From Bacteroidota bacterium (lineage in GTDB: Bacteria; Bacteroidota; Ignavibacteria; UBA10030; UBA6906): a DNA stretch of 64,000 nucleotides. Under the pieces are notes generated by a model that had not been told where the DNA came from, did no database searches, and worked only from the letters and a program-made list of their open reading frames with translations. Shown in pieces: positions 16,687 through 27,240 of the stretch (positions are counted from its first letter, which is position 1; every line of letters starts with the position of its first letter). A program made the translations under genes and the position numbers. The stretch spans positions 1 through 64,000 of the forward strand of contig JAUQWO010000006.1 of assembly GCA_030835135.1 (NCBI GenBank), read 5' to 3'.

Positions 16687-18282
16687 ATGACGACAGCACC
16701 GTCTCTCGACCCCCGCTACGCGTCACCCCAGATCGTCAGCCCGCGCATCCTCATCGTCGAGGATGAGCGCATCGTTGCCGGCGACATCCGTTCCCGGCTC
16801 CGGAAGCTCGGCTATGCGGTCGTGGACATGGTCTCCACCGGAGAGGAAGCGATCCAGCGGGCGGAGACCCTCCACCCCGACCTCGTCCTCATGGACATCC
16901 GCATCGAAGGGCCCATGGATGGCATCCAGGCAGCGGAAGCCATCCGGGCCCGCTTCGACATCCCGGTGATCTATCTGTCAGCGTACGCGGACAAGCAGAC
17001 CGTGGAACGGGCCAAGGTCACCGAGCCGTTCGGCTACCTCATCAAGCCGTTCGAGGACACCGAACTCCACTCCTCGATCGAGGTCGCTCTCTACAAACGG
17101 AAGACCGAAGCCCAGCGGCGGGCACTGGAATCGCAACTCCTCCAGGCCCAGAAGATGGAATCGATCGGCACTCTGGTCGTCGGGCTCGCCCACAACCTGA
17201 ACAACATCCTGGCCATCATCCTCGGGTACTCGTCGCGGCTCGAACGCACCATGGATGACCCCGCCAAGATCTCGCAGAGCGTCACGGCCATCAACCAGGC
17301 CGTGCGCCGCGGGGCTTCTCTGATCCAGCAGCTGATCGGGGTGACCACCAAGGCCAATCTGCAGTTCACGTCGGTCGACGTGAACGGGCTGTTGCAGGAC
17401 CTGATGCACATGGTGATCGAGATCTTCCCGCGCACCATCACCTTCCACGAGCAGCTCGATCCGGTCAATCCGTTCGTTTCCGCCGACCAGAATCAGCTGC
17501 ACCAGGCGCTCCTGAACATCCTGCTGAATGCCCGTGACGCCCTTCCGCGGGGCGGCACCATCACGATCACCACGCGCATGCTGAACGGGGCGGACCTGAG
17601 GGTGCGCTTCCCCAACCCGAACGAGGGTCAGTATGTGTGCATCGAGATCATCGACAACGGCGACGGAATGGATCCCGATACCCTGCGGCACGCGTTCGAA
17701 CCCTTCTTCACAACACGCGACCGCGCCACCTCCACTGGCCTCGGACTCTCCGTGGTGTATGGCATCGTGACGAGCCACAAGGGGTACATCGACATTCAAA
17801 GCACGCCGGGGACCGGCACGCACGTCACACTGGCGTTTCCGGTGGAATCCCGCGCTCCGTCCTCCCTCGGCATGCCCTCCGAATCGCTGATCGCGCAACT
17901 CGGCGGCAGGGAGACCATTCTCGTGGTCGAGGATGAAGAGATGCTGCGCTCGCTGGTGCGCGAGATCCTGACGCGCGCGGGTTATGAAGTGCTCGAGGCG
18001 GTCGATGGCGAGGATGGGGTCCGCGTGTATCGTGAACACCACGACAGGATACATCTGGTGCTGCTGGATTTTGGATTGCCGAAACTGGCCGGCGACGAGG
18101 TGTTCGCCGAGCTCCGTCGCATCAACGAGGGCGTGCGTACCGTGTTCAGCACGGGGTACGTGAAGAAGGATAAGACCGATCAGTTGATGGCGCTGGGAGC
18201 CCGGGGGGTGGTGCACAAACCGTTCACCGTCACCGAGATGCTATCGACGATCCGGCGCGTACTGGACGGCGAGACGGTCTAG
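16687..18282 (+). CDS. REC - histidine kinase - REC hybrid protein
   Basis: A 531-residue cytoplasmic signalling protein with no membrane segment. Receiver 1: IVEDE (acid pocket near D26), phosphoacceptor D70 in LVLMDI, Lys in YLIKPF (K120). Kinase: H169 in GLAHNLNNILAIILGY, N-box NQLHQALLNILLNARDA (about 269-285), G1 DNGDGM, F-box FEPFFTT, G2 GLGLSVVYG. Receiver 2: VVEDEE, D461 in LLDFGLP, Lys in VVHKPF. The N-terminal receiver instead of a sensor suggests it is itself controlled by phosphorylation, with a phosphorelay out through the second receiver. It has no HTH output. Its stop overlaps the convergent Sel1 gene by 4 bp. Confidence 0.92.
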   Translation: MTTAPSLDPRYASPQIVSPRILIVEDERIVAGDIRSRLRKLGYAVVDMVSTGEEAIQRAETLHPDLVLMDIRIEGPMDGIQAAEAIRARFDIPVIYLSAYADKQTVERAKVTEPFGYLIKPFEDTELHSSIEVALYKRKTEAQRRALESQLLQAQKMESIGTLVVGLAHNLNNILAIILGYSSRLERTMDDPAKISQSVTAINQAVRRGASLIQQLIGVTTKANLQFTSVDVNGLLQDLMHMVIEIFPRTITFHEQLDPVNPFVSADQNQLHQALLNILLNARDALPRGGTITITTRMLNGADLRVRFPNPNEGQYVCIEIIDNGDGMDPDTLRHAFEPFFTTRDRATSTGLGLSVVYGIVTSHKGYIDIQSTPGTGTHVTLAFPVESRAPSSLGMPSESLIAQLGGRETILVVEDEEMLRSLVREILTRAGYEVLEAVDGEDGVRVYREHHDRIHLVLLDFGLPKLAGDEVFAELRRINEGVRTVFSTGYVKKDKTDQLMALGARGVVHKPFTVTEMLSTIRRVLDGETV

Positions 18283-19811
18283 AGTTCGTCGATGGAGTAG
18301 CGCGTCTCGTCAGGACGCAATGCATCATGCAGTCGCCGCAAGGCGCGGTACGCATCCTGGCTGCCGCGCCGGGCAGCCAGACGGTAAAGCCGTACGGCAT
18401 CCGAGGTCCGTACGGGGACCCCGATCCCTTTTTCGTAGCACCAGGCAAGCGCCATCTCGGCAAGGATCGAGCCGTCATCCGCCGCCTGTTCCAGGACCGA
18501 GAGCGCATTCGCGCGGGCCAGGCTGTCGGCGTCCTGCCGCAGGGTGACCACCGCGCGCCGGATCATCCCTTCCCTGCTCCCGGCCTCCGCGGATCGCGTC
18601 CAGAGCCGGAATGCTTCCGCCGGATCAGCCCCGACCCACCGCCCCGCATAATAGCACAACGCGAGTTCATTCATCGACGGGACATGCCCGCGGTCGACAC
18701 CCGCCTTGAGCATCTGGATCGCCTGGCTGGTCGTAAGCACGGCTTGCTCCTTGAACAGCAGCCCCTCATAGCCCAATCCCAGGAGAGCGACCCAGACATA
18801 TTGGGCTTCGAAATCATTGTGACGGGCTTGCGAGCGGATGTGCGCGATCACTCCTTGTTCCTGCACCAGGCGGGAGAGGAGCTGTGATGCGCGGGGCCAA
18901 TCCATCCGGAGCGCCCGGATGTAGTAGCTGCACGCGAGCACCACATCGCGCCGCACTCCGAGTCCCTTCTCATAGTTCCTGCCGAGGATGGCGAGGGCCT
19001 CCGGGCTTCCGGCCTGGGCCGCTGACGTTATCCCCTGCAACCGGAGAGAGTCGACACTGATCTCCTTCTCCAGCATGCTCGATAACCCCAGTGCTTTCCG
19101 CAACTCCGGGTCACTGCCGGTCAACACCGATGATACCAGTGCCTGCCCGGCCGCCGAGTCATCGTCGGATTCCATGAACAACGCAAGTGGTGATCGTGCC
19201 GAATCGCTCCCCGCGGCATTCTGTTGCGCTTCGCGGGCCGCAGCTCGTTCCAGTTCGGGCAGGGCTTCTTTCGCCGGCGCATATCCCCCTTCCGCAGCCT
19301 TCCGGACCCAATACAGGGCGGCGGTGAAGTCGCGCGGGACGACAAGGTTCTCGGTGTACTGCAGACCCACAACGAACTCGGCCTCATGCATGCCCGCTTC
19401 GGCGCTGATCAGGAATGCCTTGTAGGACTCGAAGGGATTCCAGGAAACGCCCCAGCCGTGATAGAGCAGGATACCGAGGTTGAACCGCGACGAGATCATG
19501 TTTTGCTCGGCAGCCTTGAAGAACCAATAGGCAGCCTTCGTGCTGTCCGCCTCCACCCCGCGGCCGAGCAGATAACGCACCCCGAGTTCCTGTTGCGCCA
19601 CAGGGTCGCCGGCATTGGCTTTCCGTGACACGAGAAATGCCTGCCAGATATCATAGAGAGCATCGGAGGGAAGAAGCAGTGGCGGCGCGCTGACCGCGCG
19701 CCGCTTGAAGACGGGACTATCCGGGAGTTGCCGGTCGACCTGCGCGGTGACCGGCACACTGACCAATCCTATGAGCATCGTCAGCAGGACGAAGCGTAGC
19801 GGTGCCCGCAC
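18279..19811 (-). CDS. exported Sel1-repeat protein
   Basis: A 510-residue protein with a signal peptide (cleavage near VTAQ). It carries several Sel1-like repeats: AQQELGVRYLLGRGVEADSTKAAYWFFKAAEQ, ALAILGRNYEKGLGVRRD.VLACSYYIRA, SMNELALCYYAGRWVGADPAEAFRLWTRSAEAG, and AEMALAWCYEKGIGVPVRTSDAVRLYRLAARRG, each about 36 residues. Sel1 repeats are TPR-like helical pairs used in protein-protein binding. The location is periplasmic or outer-membrane-associated. It lies 9 bp downstream of a MacB-type permease gene, so it is probably the last gene of the exporter operon, although its role there is unknown. Confidence 0.85.
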   Translation of the reverse strand: MRAPLRFVLLTMLIGLVSVPVTAQVDRQLPDSPVFKRRAVSAPPLLLPSDALYDIWQAFLVSRKANAGDPVAQQELGVRYLLGRGVEADSTKAAYWFFKAAEQNMISSRFNLGILLYHGWGVSWNPFESYKAFLISAEAGMHEAEFVVGLQYTENLVVPRDFTAALYWVRKAAEGGYAPAKEALPELERAAAREAQQNAAGSDSARSPLALFMESDDDSAAGQALVSSVLTGSDPELRKALGLSSMLEKEISVDSLRLQGITSAAQAGSPEALAILGRNYEKGLGVRRDVVLACSYYIRALRMDWPRASQLLSRLVQEQGVIAHIRSQARHNDFEAQYVWVALLGLGYEGLLFKEQAVLTTSQAIQMLKAGVDRGHVPSMNELALCYYAGRWVGADPAEAFRLWTRSAEAGSREGMIRRAVVTLRQDADSLARANALSVLEQAADDGSILAEMALAWCYEKGIGVPVRTSDAVRLYRLAARRGSQDAYRALRRLHDALRPDETRYSIDEL

Positions 19812-19820
19812 CCTGACTCC

Positions 19821-21077
19821 CTATTCGTACCGGAGAGCTTCGATAGGATCCAGGTTGGCTGCCTTCCATGCCGGATAGACGCCGAACAGAAGTCCCACGA
19901 ATGAACAGACAATGATGCCGATCGCCGCCCAGTCCCACGGGATCACGGCAGGGACCTCGAGCAGCACCCCGACGATATTGCCGGTGAGGATGCCGGCCGC
20001 AACGCCCAGCACGCCGCCGATCTCGCTGAGGATGATGGCCTCGATCATGAACTGTGCGAGGATGTCCTTCCGCAGCGCCCCGATGGCCTTGCGGATCCCG
20101 ATCTCCCGCGTCCGCTCCGTCACAGAGACGAGCATGATGTTCATGATCCCGACGCCCGCCGCCAGGAGGGCGATGGAACTCACGAGCAGGACACCCATGC
20201 GCAGGTAGAGCGTGAATTCATTGAACTGCTTGATCAGGGAATCGTTGGAGTAGTAGGCGAAGTCGTCTTCCGCACCCGGATCGACCTTCCGGGCCGCGCG
20301 CAGGACCGACCGCACCTGTTCGATGGTGTCATCGAGCAGCTCTTTGCTGCGGGCCTTCACCATGATGTTCACACTGCGGTTGGCCTTCCCGTATTTCGCC
20401 ATGTAGGTCGTGATCGGGATCGCACCGAACAGGTCCTGGTTCCCGCCCAACGCGCCGCCCTTCTTGGCGAACACCCCGATCACCTGATAGATCGTGCCGT
20501 CAACCCTGATCTCTTCTCCGATCGGACTGATGCTCGGGGGGAACAGTTTCTCCACTGCCGCCTGTCCGAGGATCATCACCTTCCTGCCCTCGTCCACGTC
20601 CTGCGGGGAGAAAGAGCGGCCGACATCCACGACCCAGTCGTTCGTCACGAGCCCTTCCAGATTCTCCCCGCCGACCTGCATGTTCGGATTGGTCTTCTGT
20701 CCCCGCCAGACAAACACTTTCCCGAAGCTCCAGACCTCGATCCCGACCGCTTCGGCAAGCGTTGCACGCTCCTGCACCGCTTCCGCCTGCTCGATCGTAA
20801 TGTCCTTCCTGTTGCGGAACCGCCGGCGGTCATCCGGACCCGTATTGAACGCAGGGAATTTCTGCACCTGGAACGTGTTCGCTCCGAGCTGCATCATCCC
20901 TTCTTCGATGCTGTTCTTGAGCACCCCGACGGCGGTCATCACGGAGATGATCGAGAAGACACCCACGGCGATGCCGAGGAGGGTCAGGATCGAGCGCAAC
21001 TTGCTCGTCCGGACCGCCGAGAGGGCCATTTGCAGGCTCTCCCTGAAATTCGCCAGCTCCATTGCGATCTTACTCAT
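19821..21077 (-). CDS. MacB/FtsX-type ABC transporter permease (second)
   Basis: A 418-residue permease of the MacB/LolE class. It has an N-terminal transmembrane helix ([25 protein letters not shown]), a periplasmic MacB_PCD domain of about 220 residues, and three C-terminal helices including the FtsX signature [25 protein letters not shown]. It ends in the typical A[12 protein letters not shown]. It overlaps the upstream permease gene by 8 bp. With the ATPase, adaptor and TolC genes it forms a tripartite exporter. Two different permeases imply a heterodimeric membrane part, unlike homodimeric MacB. The substrate is not evident. Confidence 0.92.
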   Translation of the reverse strand: MSKIAMELANFRESLQMALSAVRTSKLRSILTLLGIAVGVFSIISVMTAVGVLKNSIEEGMMQLGANTFQVQKFPAFNTGPDDRRRFRNRKDITIEQAEAVQERATLAEAVGIEVWSFGKVFVWRGQKTNPNMQVGGENLEGLVTNDWVVDVGRSFSPQDVDEGRKVMILGQAAVEKLFPPSISPIGEEIRVDGTIYQVIGVFAKKGGALGGNQDLFGAIPITTYMAKYGKANRSVNIMVKARSKELLDDTIEQVRSVLRAARKVDPGAEDDFAYYSNDSLIKQFNEFTLYLRMGVLLVSSIALLAAGVGIMNIMLVSVTERTREIGIRKAIGALRKDILAQFMIEAIILSEIGGVLGVAAGILTGNIVGVLLEVPAVIPWDWAAIGIIVCSFVGLLFGVYPAWKAANLDPIEALRYE

Positions 21078-22296
21078 ACCGGAGGGCCTCCACAGGATCC
21101 ATCTTGGCCGCGCGGTACGCCGGGAGGAACCCGGACACCACCCCGACGAGGAGGGAAATGGTGATCGAGATGAACACGACCGACAGCGGCATCGCCGTCG
21201 GCAGGACCTGGTCCACGATGAGACTCAGCGGGAACGCGATCATCAATCCGATGATGCCGCCGATCAGACAAAGTGCCGCGGCCTCCACGAGGAACTGGAG
21301 CAGGATCGTGCGCTGACGCGCCCCGATCGCTTTCCGGATGCCGATCTCCTTCGTCCGCTCGGTCACCGAGACGAACATGATGTTCATGATGCCGATGCCG
21401 CCCACGAAGAGGGACAGGCCGGTGATGAACAGACCGATCGAGGCGATGGTCAGACTGATCGGCGCGAAGGTCTCGGTGAGCAGCTCCTGCTGGTTGATGC
21501 TGAAGTCGCTTTTCTTGCCGGGCGCGATGTGCCGGAGTTTCCGCATGATCCCTTCGAGCTCGAGCTTCGCATCCTCCATTTGCTGGATGTCGGCAACGCG
21601 CACCTGGATCGTCACATCCCGCCGGCGTCCGCCGAAGTGCGATTCGAACGACAGGAGCGGGATGAACACCCGGTTGTCCGAGGTGAACACGCCGAACAGG
21701 CCGCCCTGCTTTTCGAACACCCCCAGCACGGTATAGGGATATCCTCCCACGCGGATCACTTTCCCGATCGGATCCTCGCGCGGGAAGAGCGTCTCCGCGA
21801 CATTCGCGCCAATGGTACAGACCGGGCGGCCGCCGCTCGACTCTTCCGCGGTGAAGAAGCGGCCATCAGCCAGCGTGACGCCCGCGGCGTTCATGTACTG
21901 ATAGGTGGTGCCGCTGACGAAGGCATCCTCCATGCTGAGGTCGCCCAGGTTCACGCGCCGGCGCGTACCCACAACGGGTGCGACCGCGTCGCTGAACTGC
22001 GACTGCCGTTCGATCTTCGCCGCGAAGTTCGTCTCCAGCATGCGCCGGTTGCGGATGAGTGCCCAATCCTCATTGCCGACCCACGGAAAGCGCTGGATGT
22101 ACAGAACGTCGGTCCCGAATGCCGCCGCGCTCCGCGCGAAGGCGCGGTTCACGCCTTCGATCGCGGTGGACATCAACGTCACCGAGACAATGCCGATCAC
22201 GATCCCGAGCGTGGTCAGCACCGACCGCATCTTGTTGGCCCTGACCGCGCGGAACGAGATCAGGAGCCCCTCTTTCAACTCTGTGAGAAGATACAT
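21070..22296 (-). CDS. MacB/FtsX-type ABC transporter permease (first)
   Basis: A 408-residue permease with the same architecture as its downstream neighbour: helix [21 protein letters not shown] at the N-terminus, a large periplasmic domain (MacB_PCD), then [25 protein letters not shown] and two further helices. It ends PVEALRYE. The two permeases are clearly paralogous but diverged in the periplasmic domain. Translation is coupled to the next gene by an 8-bp overlap, and the ATPase gene lies 17 bp upstream. It is the other half of the predicted exporter channel. Confidence 0.92.
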   Translation of the reverse strand: MYLLTELKEGLLISFRAVRANKMRSVLTTLGIVIGIVSVTLMSTAIEGVNRAFARSAAAFGTDVLYIQRFPWVGNEDWALIRNRRMLETNFAAKIERQSQFSDAVAPVVGTRRRVNLGDLSMEDAFVSGTTYQYMNAAGVTLADGRFFTAEESSGGRPVCTIGANVAETLFPREDPIGKVIRVGGYPYTVLGVFEKQGGLFGVFTSDNRVFIPLLSFESHFGGRRRDVTIQVRVADIQQMEDAKLELEGIMRKLRHIAPGKKSDFSINQQELLTETFAPISLTIASIGLFITGLSLFVGGIGIMNIMFVSVTERTKEIGIRKAIGARQRTILLQFLVEAAALCLIGGIIGLMIAFPLSLIVDQVLPTAMPLSVVFISITISLLVGVVSGFLPAYRAAKMDPVEALRYE

Positions 22297-22313
22297 CCGT
22301 CAGTTCCTTCCGG

Positions 22314-23033
22314 TCAGGACGCGGTGGCTGCCGTCTTGACCCTGCGTTTCTGGACCGGTTCGTCGGTCTCGATCTTGCCGTCGCGCAAACGCACCACCCG
22401 GTGCGCATGCTCCGCAATGTCCGCCTCGTGCGTCACCAGGATGATGGTGTTCCCCTGGTGGTGCAATTCCTCGAAGAGCGCCATGATCTCTTCGCCCGTC
22501 TTCGTGTCCAGGTTCCCCGTCGGCTCATCCGCCAGGATGATCGAAGGCCGGGTCACGAGAGCGCGCGCCACCGCCACACGCTGGCGCTGCCCACCCGACA
22601 GCTCATTGGGCTTGTGATGGACGCGGTCGCCCAGCCCCACATGGTCGAGCGTCTCGAGCGCCCGCTGCCGCCGTTCCGACGATGACACGCCACCATAGAT
22701 CAGGGGAAGCTCGACGTTGTGCAACGCGTCCGACCGTGGCAACAGGTTGAACGTCTGGAACACGAACCCGATCTCCTTGTTCCGGACCCGGGCAAGGTCG
22801 TTGTCGCCCATCTCGCTGACATTCACGCCGTTGAACTGGTACAGCCCCGATGTCGGCGTATCGAGACAGCCGATGATGTTCATCAGGGTGGACTTGCCCG
22901 AACCGGACGGGCCCATGATCGCGACATACTCATTCTTCCCGATGGCCAGGGAGACCCCGCGGAGCGCCAGCACCTGCTCCGCCCCGCCCATGTCATAGGT
23001 CTTGACGATGTCCCGCAGTTCAATGACGTTCAT
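22314..23033 (-). CDS. MacB/LolD-type ABC transporter ATPase
   Basis: A 239-residue nucleotide-binding subunit. Walker [10 protein letters not shown] (about residues 41-49), Q-loop in [11 protein letters not shown] signature [15 protein letters not shown], Walker [13 protein letters not shown], and switch His in VTHEAD are all intact. It belongs to the LolD/MacB/FtsE group that powers mechanotransmission rather than classical import. It starts one base after the adaptor stop (TAACATG) and precedes the two permease genes by 17 bp. The C-terminal tail is short and basic. Confidence 0.95.
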   Translation of the reverse strand: MNVIELRDIVKTYDMGGAEQVLALRGVSLAIGKNEYVAIMGPSGSGKSTLMNIIGCLDTPTSGLYQFNGVNVSEMGDNDLARVRNKEIGFVFQTFNLLPRSDALHNVELPLIYGGVSSSERRQRALETLDHVGLGDRVHHKPNELSGGQRQRVAVARALVTRPSIILADEPTGNLDTKTGEEIMALFEELHHQGNTIILVTHEADIAEHAHRVVRLRDGKIETDEPVQKRRVKTAATAS

Positions 23034-23034
23034 G

Positions 23035-24303
23035 TTACGCGCCCTCGCCGGTTTTCTTCACAGCCGATTTCTTCTGCTCGTCCACCCGCACCTTCGCACC
23101 ATCCTCGAGTTCACGGTTGATCGCCTTGTAGCTGCCGGACACGACCTGCGCACCCTCCGGCAATCCTTCGGTGATCTCCATGTAGGAATCGTCGCTGATG
23201 CCCCGCCGCACGGGCATGGCCTTGACCACCCCACCGTCGACCACGAACACGATCTCCTTCGCCTTGTTCTCATCCTTCTTCTTCGGCGTCGTTCCCGATG
23301 CCATCACCATGCCGCTCTGGCCATCACCCTCGCCAGGCTTCACGTCCACTTTGGGCATGCGGGTCGTCACGCTCTGGATCGGCACCGTCAGCACATTCGG
23401 CTTGGTCTCGGTCTCGATATCCGCCGTCATCGACATGCCCGGACGGAGCTGGATGTCGGCGTTCACGATCCGCATCTTGACCTCGAAATTCGTTACCTCT
23501 TCCTGCGTCCCGGCCCCCTTCGAGGTGGCCGTGTTCGCGATCTCATACACCACCGCGGTCACCTTGCGGTCCGGGAAGGCATCCACTTCGATGCGGGCAG
23601 TATCGCCGACCGTCACCATGATCACATCGTTCTCGCTGACCTCGACGCGGGCTTCCATCCGCGACAGGTCCGCAATCGTCATCACATCGGTTCCCTGGAA
23701 CTGTTGCGTACCGAGCACCCGTTCGCCGAGTTCGGAGTTCAACTGGCTGACGGTGCCGTTCATCGGGGCGATGACAGTGGTCTTCCGGAGGCTCTCGTTC
23801 GCCTGGTTCAGCGATGCGGTGGCCTGGGCATAGGCGGCTTTGTTCGACTCATACGCGGCGCGGGCGACATCGAATTCGGACTCGGAGACGAGGCCCTTCT
23901 TGAAGAGCGATTCCACGCGGCGGAACTCGGGTTCGCTCTTGCTGAGACCGGCCTTGGCAGAGAGCAGGCCGGCAGCGAACTGATCGCGCTGCGCGATATA
24001 GATGTCGGGCTTGATCTTCATCAGCACGTCGCCCTTCTTCACCTTCTGACCTTCTTTCACCGGCAGGGCCACGATCTCGCCGCTGACCTCGGGGGTGATC
24101 TTCACCATGACCTCGGGCTGGATCTTGCCGGTCGCGGTCACGATCTGCGTGACGGTCCGCATCTGGGCCTTTTCCACCTGGACGGTGATGACCGGTTCCT
24201 TCTTGCTGCTGAACCAGAGCAGCACGCCCAGGACCGCCACGAGCAGGCCGATCCCCAAAAAGATGAAGAGCTTCTTCCGGGACTTCTTACCGTTCTTTGC
24301 CAT
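23035..24303 (-). CDS. MacA/HlyD-type periplasmic adaptor (membrane fusion protein)
   Basis: A 422-residue adaptor. An N-terminal membrane anchor ([22 protein letters not shown]) follows a basic tail. The barrel/lipoyl half-motif [38 protein letters not shown] is at about 55-95. An alpha-hairpin follows ([22 protein letters not shown] ... [18 protein letters not shown]), then the second lipoyl half [21 protein letters not shown] and a beta-barrel. A Lys/Glu-rich insert ([12 protein letters not shown]) sits near the C-terminus. It links the MacB-like permeases to the TolC-like channel encoded just upstream. ATG 24303 is preferred because GGAG lies 8 nt upstream; a GTG two codons earlier is too close to it. 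Confidence 0.93.
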   Translation of the reverse strand: MAKNGKKSRKKLFIFLGIGLLVAVLGVLLWFSSKKEPVITVQVEKAQMRTVTQIVTATGKIQPEVMVKITPEVSGEIVALPVKEGQKVKKGDVLMKIKPDIYIAQRDQFAAGLLSAKAGLSKSEPEFRRVESLFKKGLVSESEFDVARAAYESNKAAYAQATASLNQANESLRKTTVIAPMNGTVSQLNSELGERVLGTQQFQGTDVMTIADLSRMEARVEVSENDVIMVTVGDTARIEVDAFPDRKVTAVVYEIANTATSKGAGTQEEVTNFEVKMRIVNADIQLRPGMSMTADIETETKPNVLTVPIQSVTTRMPKVDVKPGEGDGQSGMVMASGTTPKKKDENKAKEIVFVVDGGVVKAMPVRRGISDDSYMEITEGLPEGAQVVSGSYKAINRELEDGAKVRVDEQKKSAVKKTGEGA

Positions 24304-24326
24304 TGCCACTTCTCCTTGAACTTCCG

Positions 24327-25664
24327 TTAGTAGGTCCGCTCACCCAGGACGTATTCCACATTCCGCTTGGCGATGATATAGTTGTACGAGGCATTCACGA
24401 CATTTGCTTCGGCGCCGACGAAATTCGCGCTGGCCACCAGCAGGTCCAGCAACGTGCCCGCACCAAGATTGTACCGCTCCTCCGCGATCTTCCGGTCCTC
24501 GGATGCCGAGGTCAAACCCTTCTGACTCACTTCATACTGCTTCATGGCAGCATCGAGGTCGAGCAGCGCCTTCTTCACTTCCACACTGATGTTGCGCTTC
24601 GCCTGGGCGACCGAGATCTCGGCGTTGCGTTCCGAGGCCGCCGCACTCTGGATCGCCTGGTTCGTGGCAAAGCCATCGAAGAGGGTCCAGTTCAGCCGCA
24701 GGCCCCAGAAGATCGTCTTGTAGTCGAACAACCTGCTGAATTCTTCGTTGTTCCCATTCAGGCCCGCCGTGGCGCTGAGCGTGGGGAAATACCCTGAACG
24801 CGCGATCGTCACGCTGGACGACGACGCATCGAGGTTCTCCATCGCACCCAGGAGGTCCGGACGCGCCTGCAACGCGGTGTTCGTGAGAACACCAAGGTCG
24901 CGGTACCGGGCGCGGGTCGCACCGAGCTCCGTGGAGTCCAGCGTCGTCGAGATCATGGCATCCGCGAACCGGTAGTCATCGGCGACATTCAACCCTATGA
25001 GCGCAACAAGATCGGCGTTCGCTTTGTCGAATGCGTTCTGCGCATTGATCAGACTCAGTTCATCCGATGCGACCTGCGACTGCTGACGGTAGACATCAGC
25101 CAGCGACAGTGCGCCAACGCGGTTGGATTCGACGATGCGCTCGAGCTGCCGGCGGTCGCGCTTCAGATTCTCTTCGCTGACCTTCACCAGTTGCTCCTGG
25201 CGCAGAACGTTCAGATAGGAACTTTCCACCTGGAAGACGATCGACTGCTTCGTGCGAACCAGCGTATGGCCCGTCGCGTCAGATGTCGCCTGTGCCCGGT
25301 TCAGGTTCGCCTCACGCTCAAAGCCGTCAAAGAGCGTCAACCCGGCATTCACACCGGCCGAGAAGCTCCCCACCGTCTGCTTCGCGTTCGATCCAGGGAT
25401 CGCGACACCCTGCGTATAGATCGGCCCCTCCATCTGGGTGCGGGTCCACGACCCGGAAGCGCTCAGCGTGGGCAGGTACCGGCCATACGCGGCCAGCACA
25501 CCGCTCTCGGTCGAGGACGCGTTGTTCTCTGCCTGGACCACGTTCAGGTTGCGCTCGAGGGCGATCTTCGTGGCCTCGTCAAGGGTCAATGTCCTGGTCT
25601 GCGCTCCGGCAACAACGGCCGCAAACACCAGTGCAACACTCAGGGCTATGAGACGCACACTCAT
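24327..25664 (-). CDS. TolC-family outer membrane efflux protein
   Basis: A 445-residue outer membrane channel with signal peptide (VVAGAQ). It has two repeated OEP domains: LTLDEATKIALERNLNVVQAENN near the N-terminus, and a matching internal repeat at the Leu-Gly-Ala-rich helices. FPTLSATAGLNGNN and NWTLFDGFATNQAIQSA fall where TolC proteins carry conserved strands. It ends with a helical hairpin motif YNLGAGTLLDLLVASANFVGAE. It is the first gene of the exporter operon (TolC, adaptor, ATPase, two permeases, Sel1 protein). ATG 25664 has GGAG 6 nt upstream; an ATG four codons earlier overlaps that site. No clear promoter was recognised in the 154-bp gap. Confidence 0.93.
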   Translation of the reverse strand: MSVRLIALSVALVFAAVVAGAQTRTLTLDEATKIALERNLNVVQAENNASSTESGVLAAYGRYLPTLSASGSWTRTQMEGPIYTQGVAIPGSNAKQTVGSFSAGVNAGLTLFDGFEREANLNRAQATSDATGHTLVRTKQSIVFQVESSYLNVLRQEQLVKVSEENLKRDRRQLERIVESNRVGALSLADVYRQQSQVASDELSLINAQNAFDKANADLVALIGLNVADDYRFADAMISTTLDSTELGATRARYRDLGVLTNTALQARPDLLGAMENLDASSSSVTIARSGYFPTLSATAGLNGNNEEFSRLFDYKTIFWGLRLNWTLFDGFATNQAIQSAAASERNAEISVAQAKRNISVEVKKALLDLDAAMKQYEVSQKGLTSASEDRKIAEERYNLGAGTLLDLLVASANFVGAEANVVNASYNYIIAKRNVEYVLGERTY

Positions 25665-25818
25665 GGTACACTCCATCTCTTGGTAGTTGTGGGACGAAAG
25701 GACAGGTGCATGCTGGGGATGGTCCTGGACTGTGGGAAAAACACCAGGAGAAATGCCTTCGTTCCTCGGTTGGGCCTGATCCATTCCCAGAATTAGACGT
25801 TTCTCACGCGGCAAAGTT

Positions 25819-27240
25819 TCATGAAAGAGAGGCCTTTTTGAGGATTTCATCCTTGATTTCAAGCAAATATGCCATCGCCGCATCGTGCTCATTCGGGATC
25901 TTCCCGTCCAGAATGGCTTCCTCAATGGCATCCTTGAGCTGGCCCACCAGGCGGCTCGGACCGATGCCGCACACGGCCATGATCTCCTCACCCCTGACCG
26001 GCGGCTGCCAGTTGCGGATCCGGTCCTTCTCCTCCACCTCCCGGATCTTCACCATGACCAGATCATAATTCCGGAGGTAGCGGGTGACCAGCGAGGGATT
26101 CTTCGACGTGATATCCGCCCGGCATAATACCATGAGATCGTCGATCGCCGGACCTGCCTCGAACATCAGCCGGCGTACCGCGGAATCCGTGACCTCCTCA
26201 TCCACCAGCACCATCGGCCGCAGATGCAGGCGGACAAGCTTCTCCACATATGGCAGCTGGGCATGCGGCAGACGCAGGCGCTGGAACACCTTCTTCATCA
26301 TCCGAGCCCCGATCTCCTCATGGCCGTGGAAGGTCCAACCCACTCCTTCCTGGTACGCCTTCGTCCGCGGCTTCGCGATGTCATGCACCAACGCGGCGAA
26401 CCGCAGCCAGACATTCTCCGTCACCGCGCTGATGTTGTCCACGACCTTGCACGTGTGCCGGAAGACATCCTTGTGGTGGTGGTCCTTCACCTGATCCACC
26501 CCGGCCATCTGGGCGATCTCGGGGAACACCCGGTGCATCAGTCCGGTCTGGTACATCAGATGCAGACCGATGGATGGACGGGGGGCCTTGAGGAGCTTCA
26601 GAAACTCGTCCGTGATGCGTTCCTGCGAGACGATGCTGATACGGTCCTTCATTGAACCCACGGCATCCAGGACCGCGGGCTCGATCTGACAGTCGAGTTG
26701 CGCCGCAAAACGGACCGCGCGCATCATCCGCAGGGGATCATCGTCGAATGTCTGCTCGGGATCGAGGGGCGTGCGCAGGAGTCTGGCCTCGAGGTCCGCC
26801 CGGCCTCCGAGTGGGTCATGCAACGTCCCGAATGCACCGGCATTCAGTGCCACCGCCATCGCGTTCACCGTGAAGTCGCGGCGCAGCAGGTCCTCTTCCA
26901 GCGTTGCGGGCACCACGTCCGGCTTCCGTGAATCCTCCGTGTACTTCTCCTTCCGCGCACCCACGAACTCCAGCTTTCCATCGCCGACCGGGATCATGGC
27001 CGTGCCGAAGCGCTCATACGCCACGACGGTCCCGATGGCAAGCTCGCGTGCAACCTCATGGGCGAAGGCAATGCCATCGCCCATCACCAGGATGTCGATA
27101 TCCTGGACCTCCGTGCCAAGCACGAGATCGCGCACGTATCCCCCGACCACATACACGGTGGTCCCGGTGCGGTCCGCGACCGTACCGATCCTGCGGAGGA
27201 GGCTATGGGTGATGGTGATATGCGCGGCGGGCTGGGTCAT
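25819..27240 (-). CDS. CCA-adding enzyme / poly(A) polymerase family nucleotidyltransferase with HD domain
   Basis: A 473-residue enzyme. The class II nucleotidyltransferase head has GGYVRDLVLG (about 33-42), catalytic DIDI (about 48-51) and RRDFTVNAMA (about 119-128). The ERhxxExxxxL-like region and RMMRAVRFAAQL follow, then an HD hydrolase domain with HTCKVVDN and ALVHDIAKP plus His/Asp ligands. The tail resembles the tRNA-binding arm. It repairs or adds the 3' CCA of tRNAs, which fits this genome since none of the four tRNA genes seen encodes CCA. Poly(A) polymerase activity cannot be ruled out from sequence. The downstream oxidoreductase stop lies directly next to this start. Confidence 0.9.
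   Translation of the reverse strand: MTQPAAHITITHSLLRRIGTVADRTGTTVYVVGGYVRDLVLGTEVQDIDILVMGDGIAFAHEVARELAIGTVVAYERFGTAMIPVGDGKLEFVGARKEKYTEDSRKPDVVPATLEEDLLRRDFTVNAMAVALNAGAFGTLHDPLGGRADLEARLLRTPLDPEQTFDDDPLRMMRAVRFAAQLDCQIEPAVLDAVGSMKDRISIVSQERITDEFLKLLKAPRPSIGLHLMYQTGLMHRVFPEIAQMAGVDQVKDHHHKDVFRHTCKVVDNISAVTENVWLRFAALVHDIAKPRTKAYQEGVGWTFHGHEEIGARMMKKVFQRLRLPHAQLPYVEKLVRLHLRPMVLVDEEVTDSAVRRLMFEAGPAIDDLMVLCRADITSKNPSLVTRYLRNYDLVMVKIREVEEKDRIRNWQPPVRGEEIMAVCGIGPSRLVGQLKDAIEEAILDGKIPNEHDAAMAYLLEIKDEILKKASLS

Noticed and set aside
20494-22617. Long open frame of about 700 codons on the plus strand opposite the two permease genes
   Set aside because: It is antisense to clear MacB-type permeases, has the Arg/His/Ala-rich composition of a GC-driven shadow frame and no domain.
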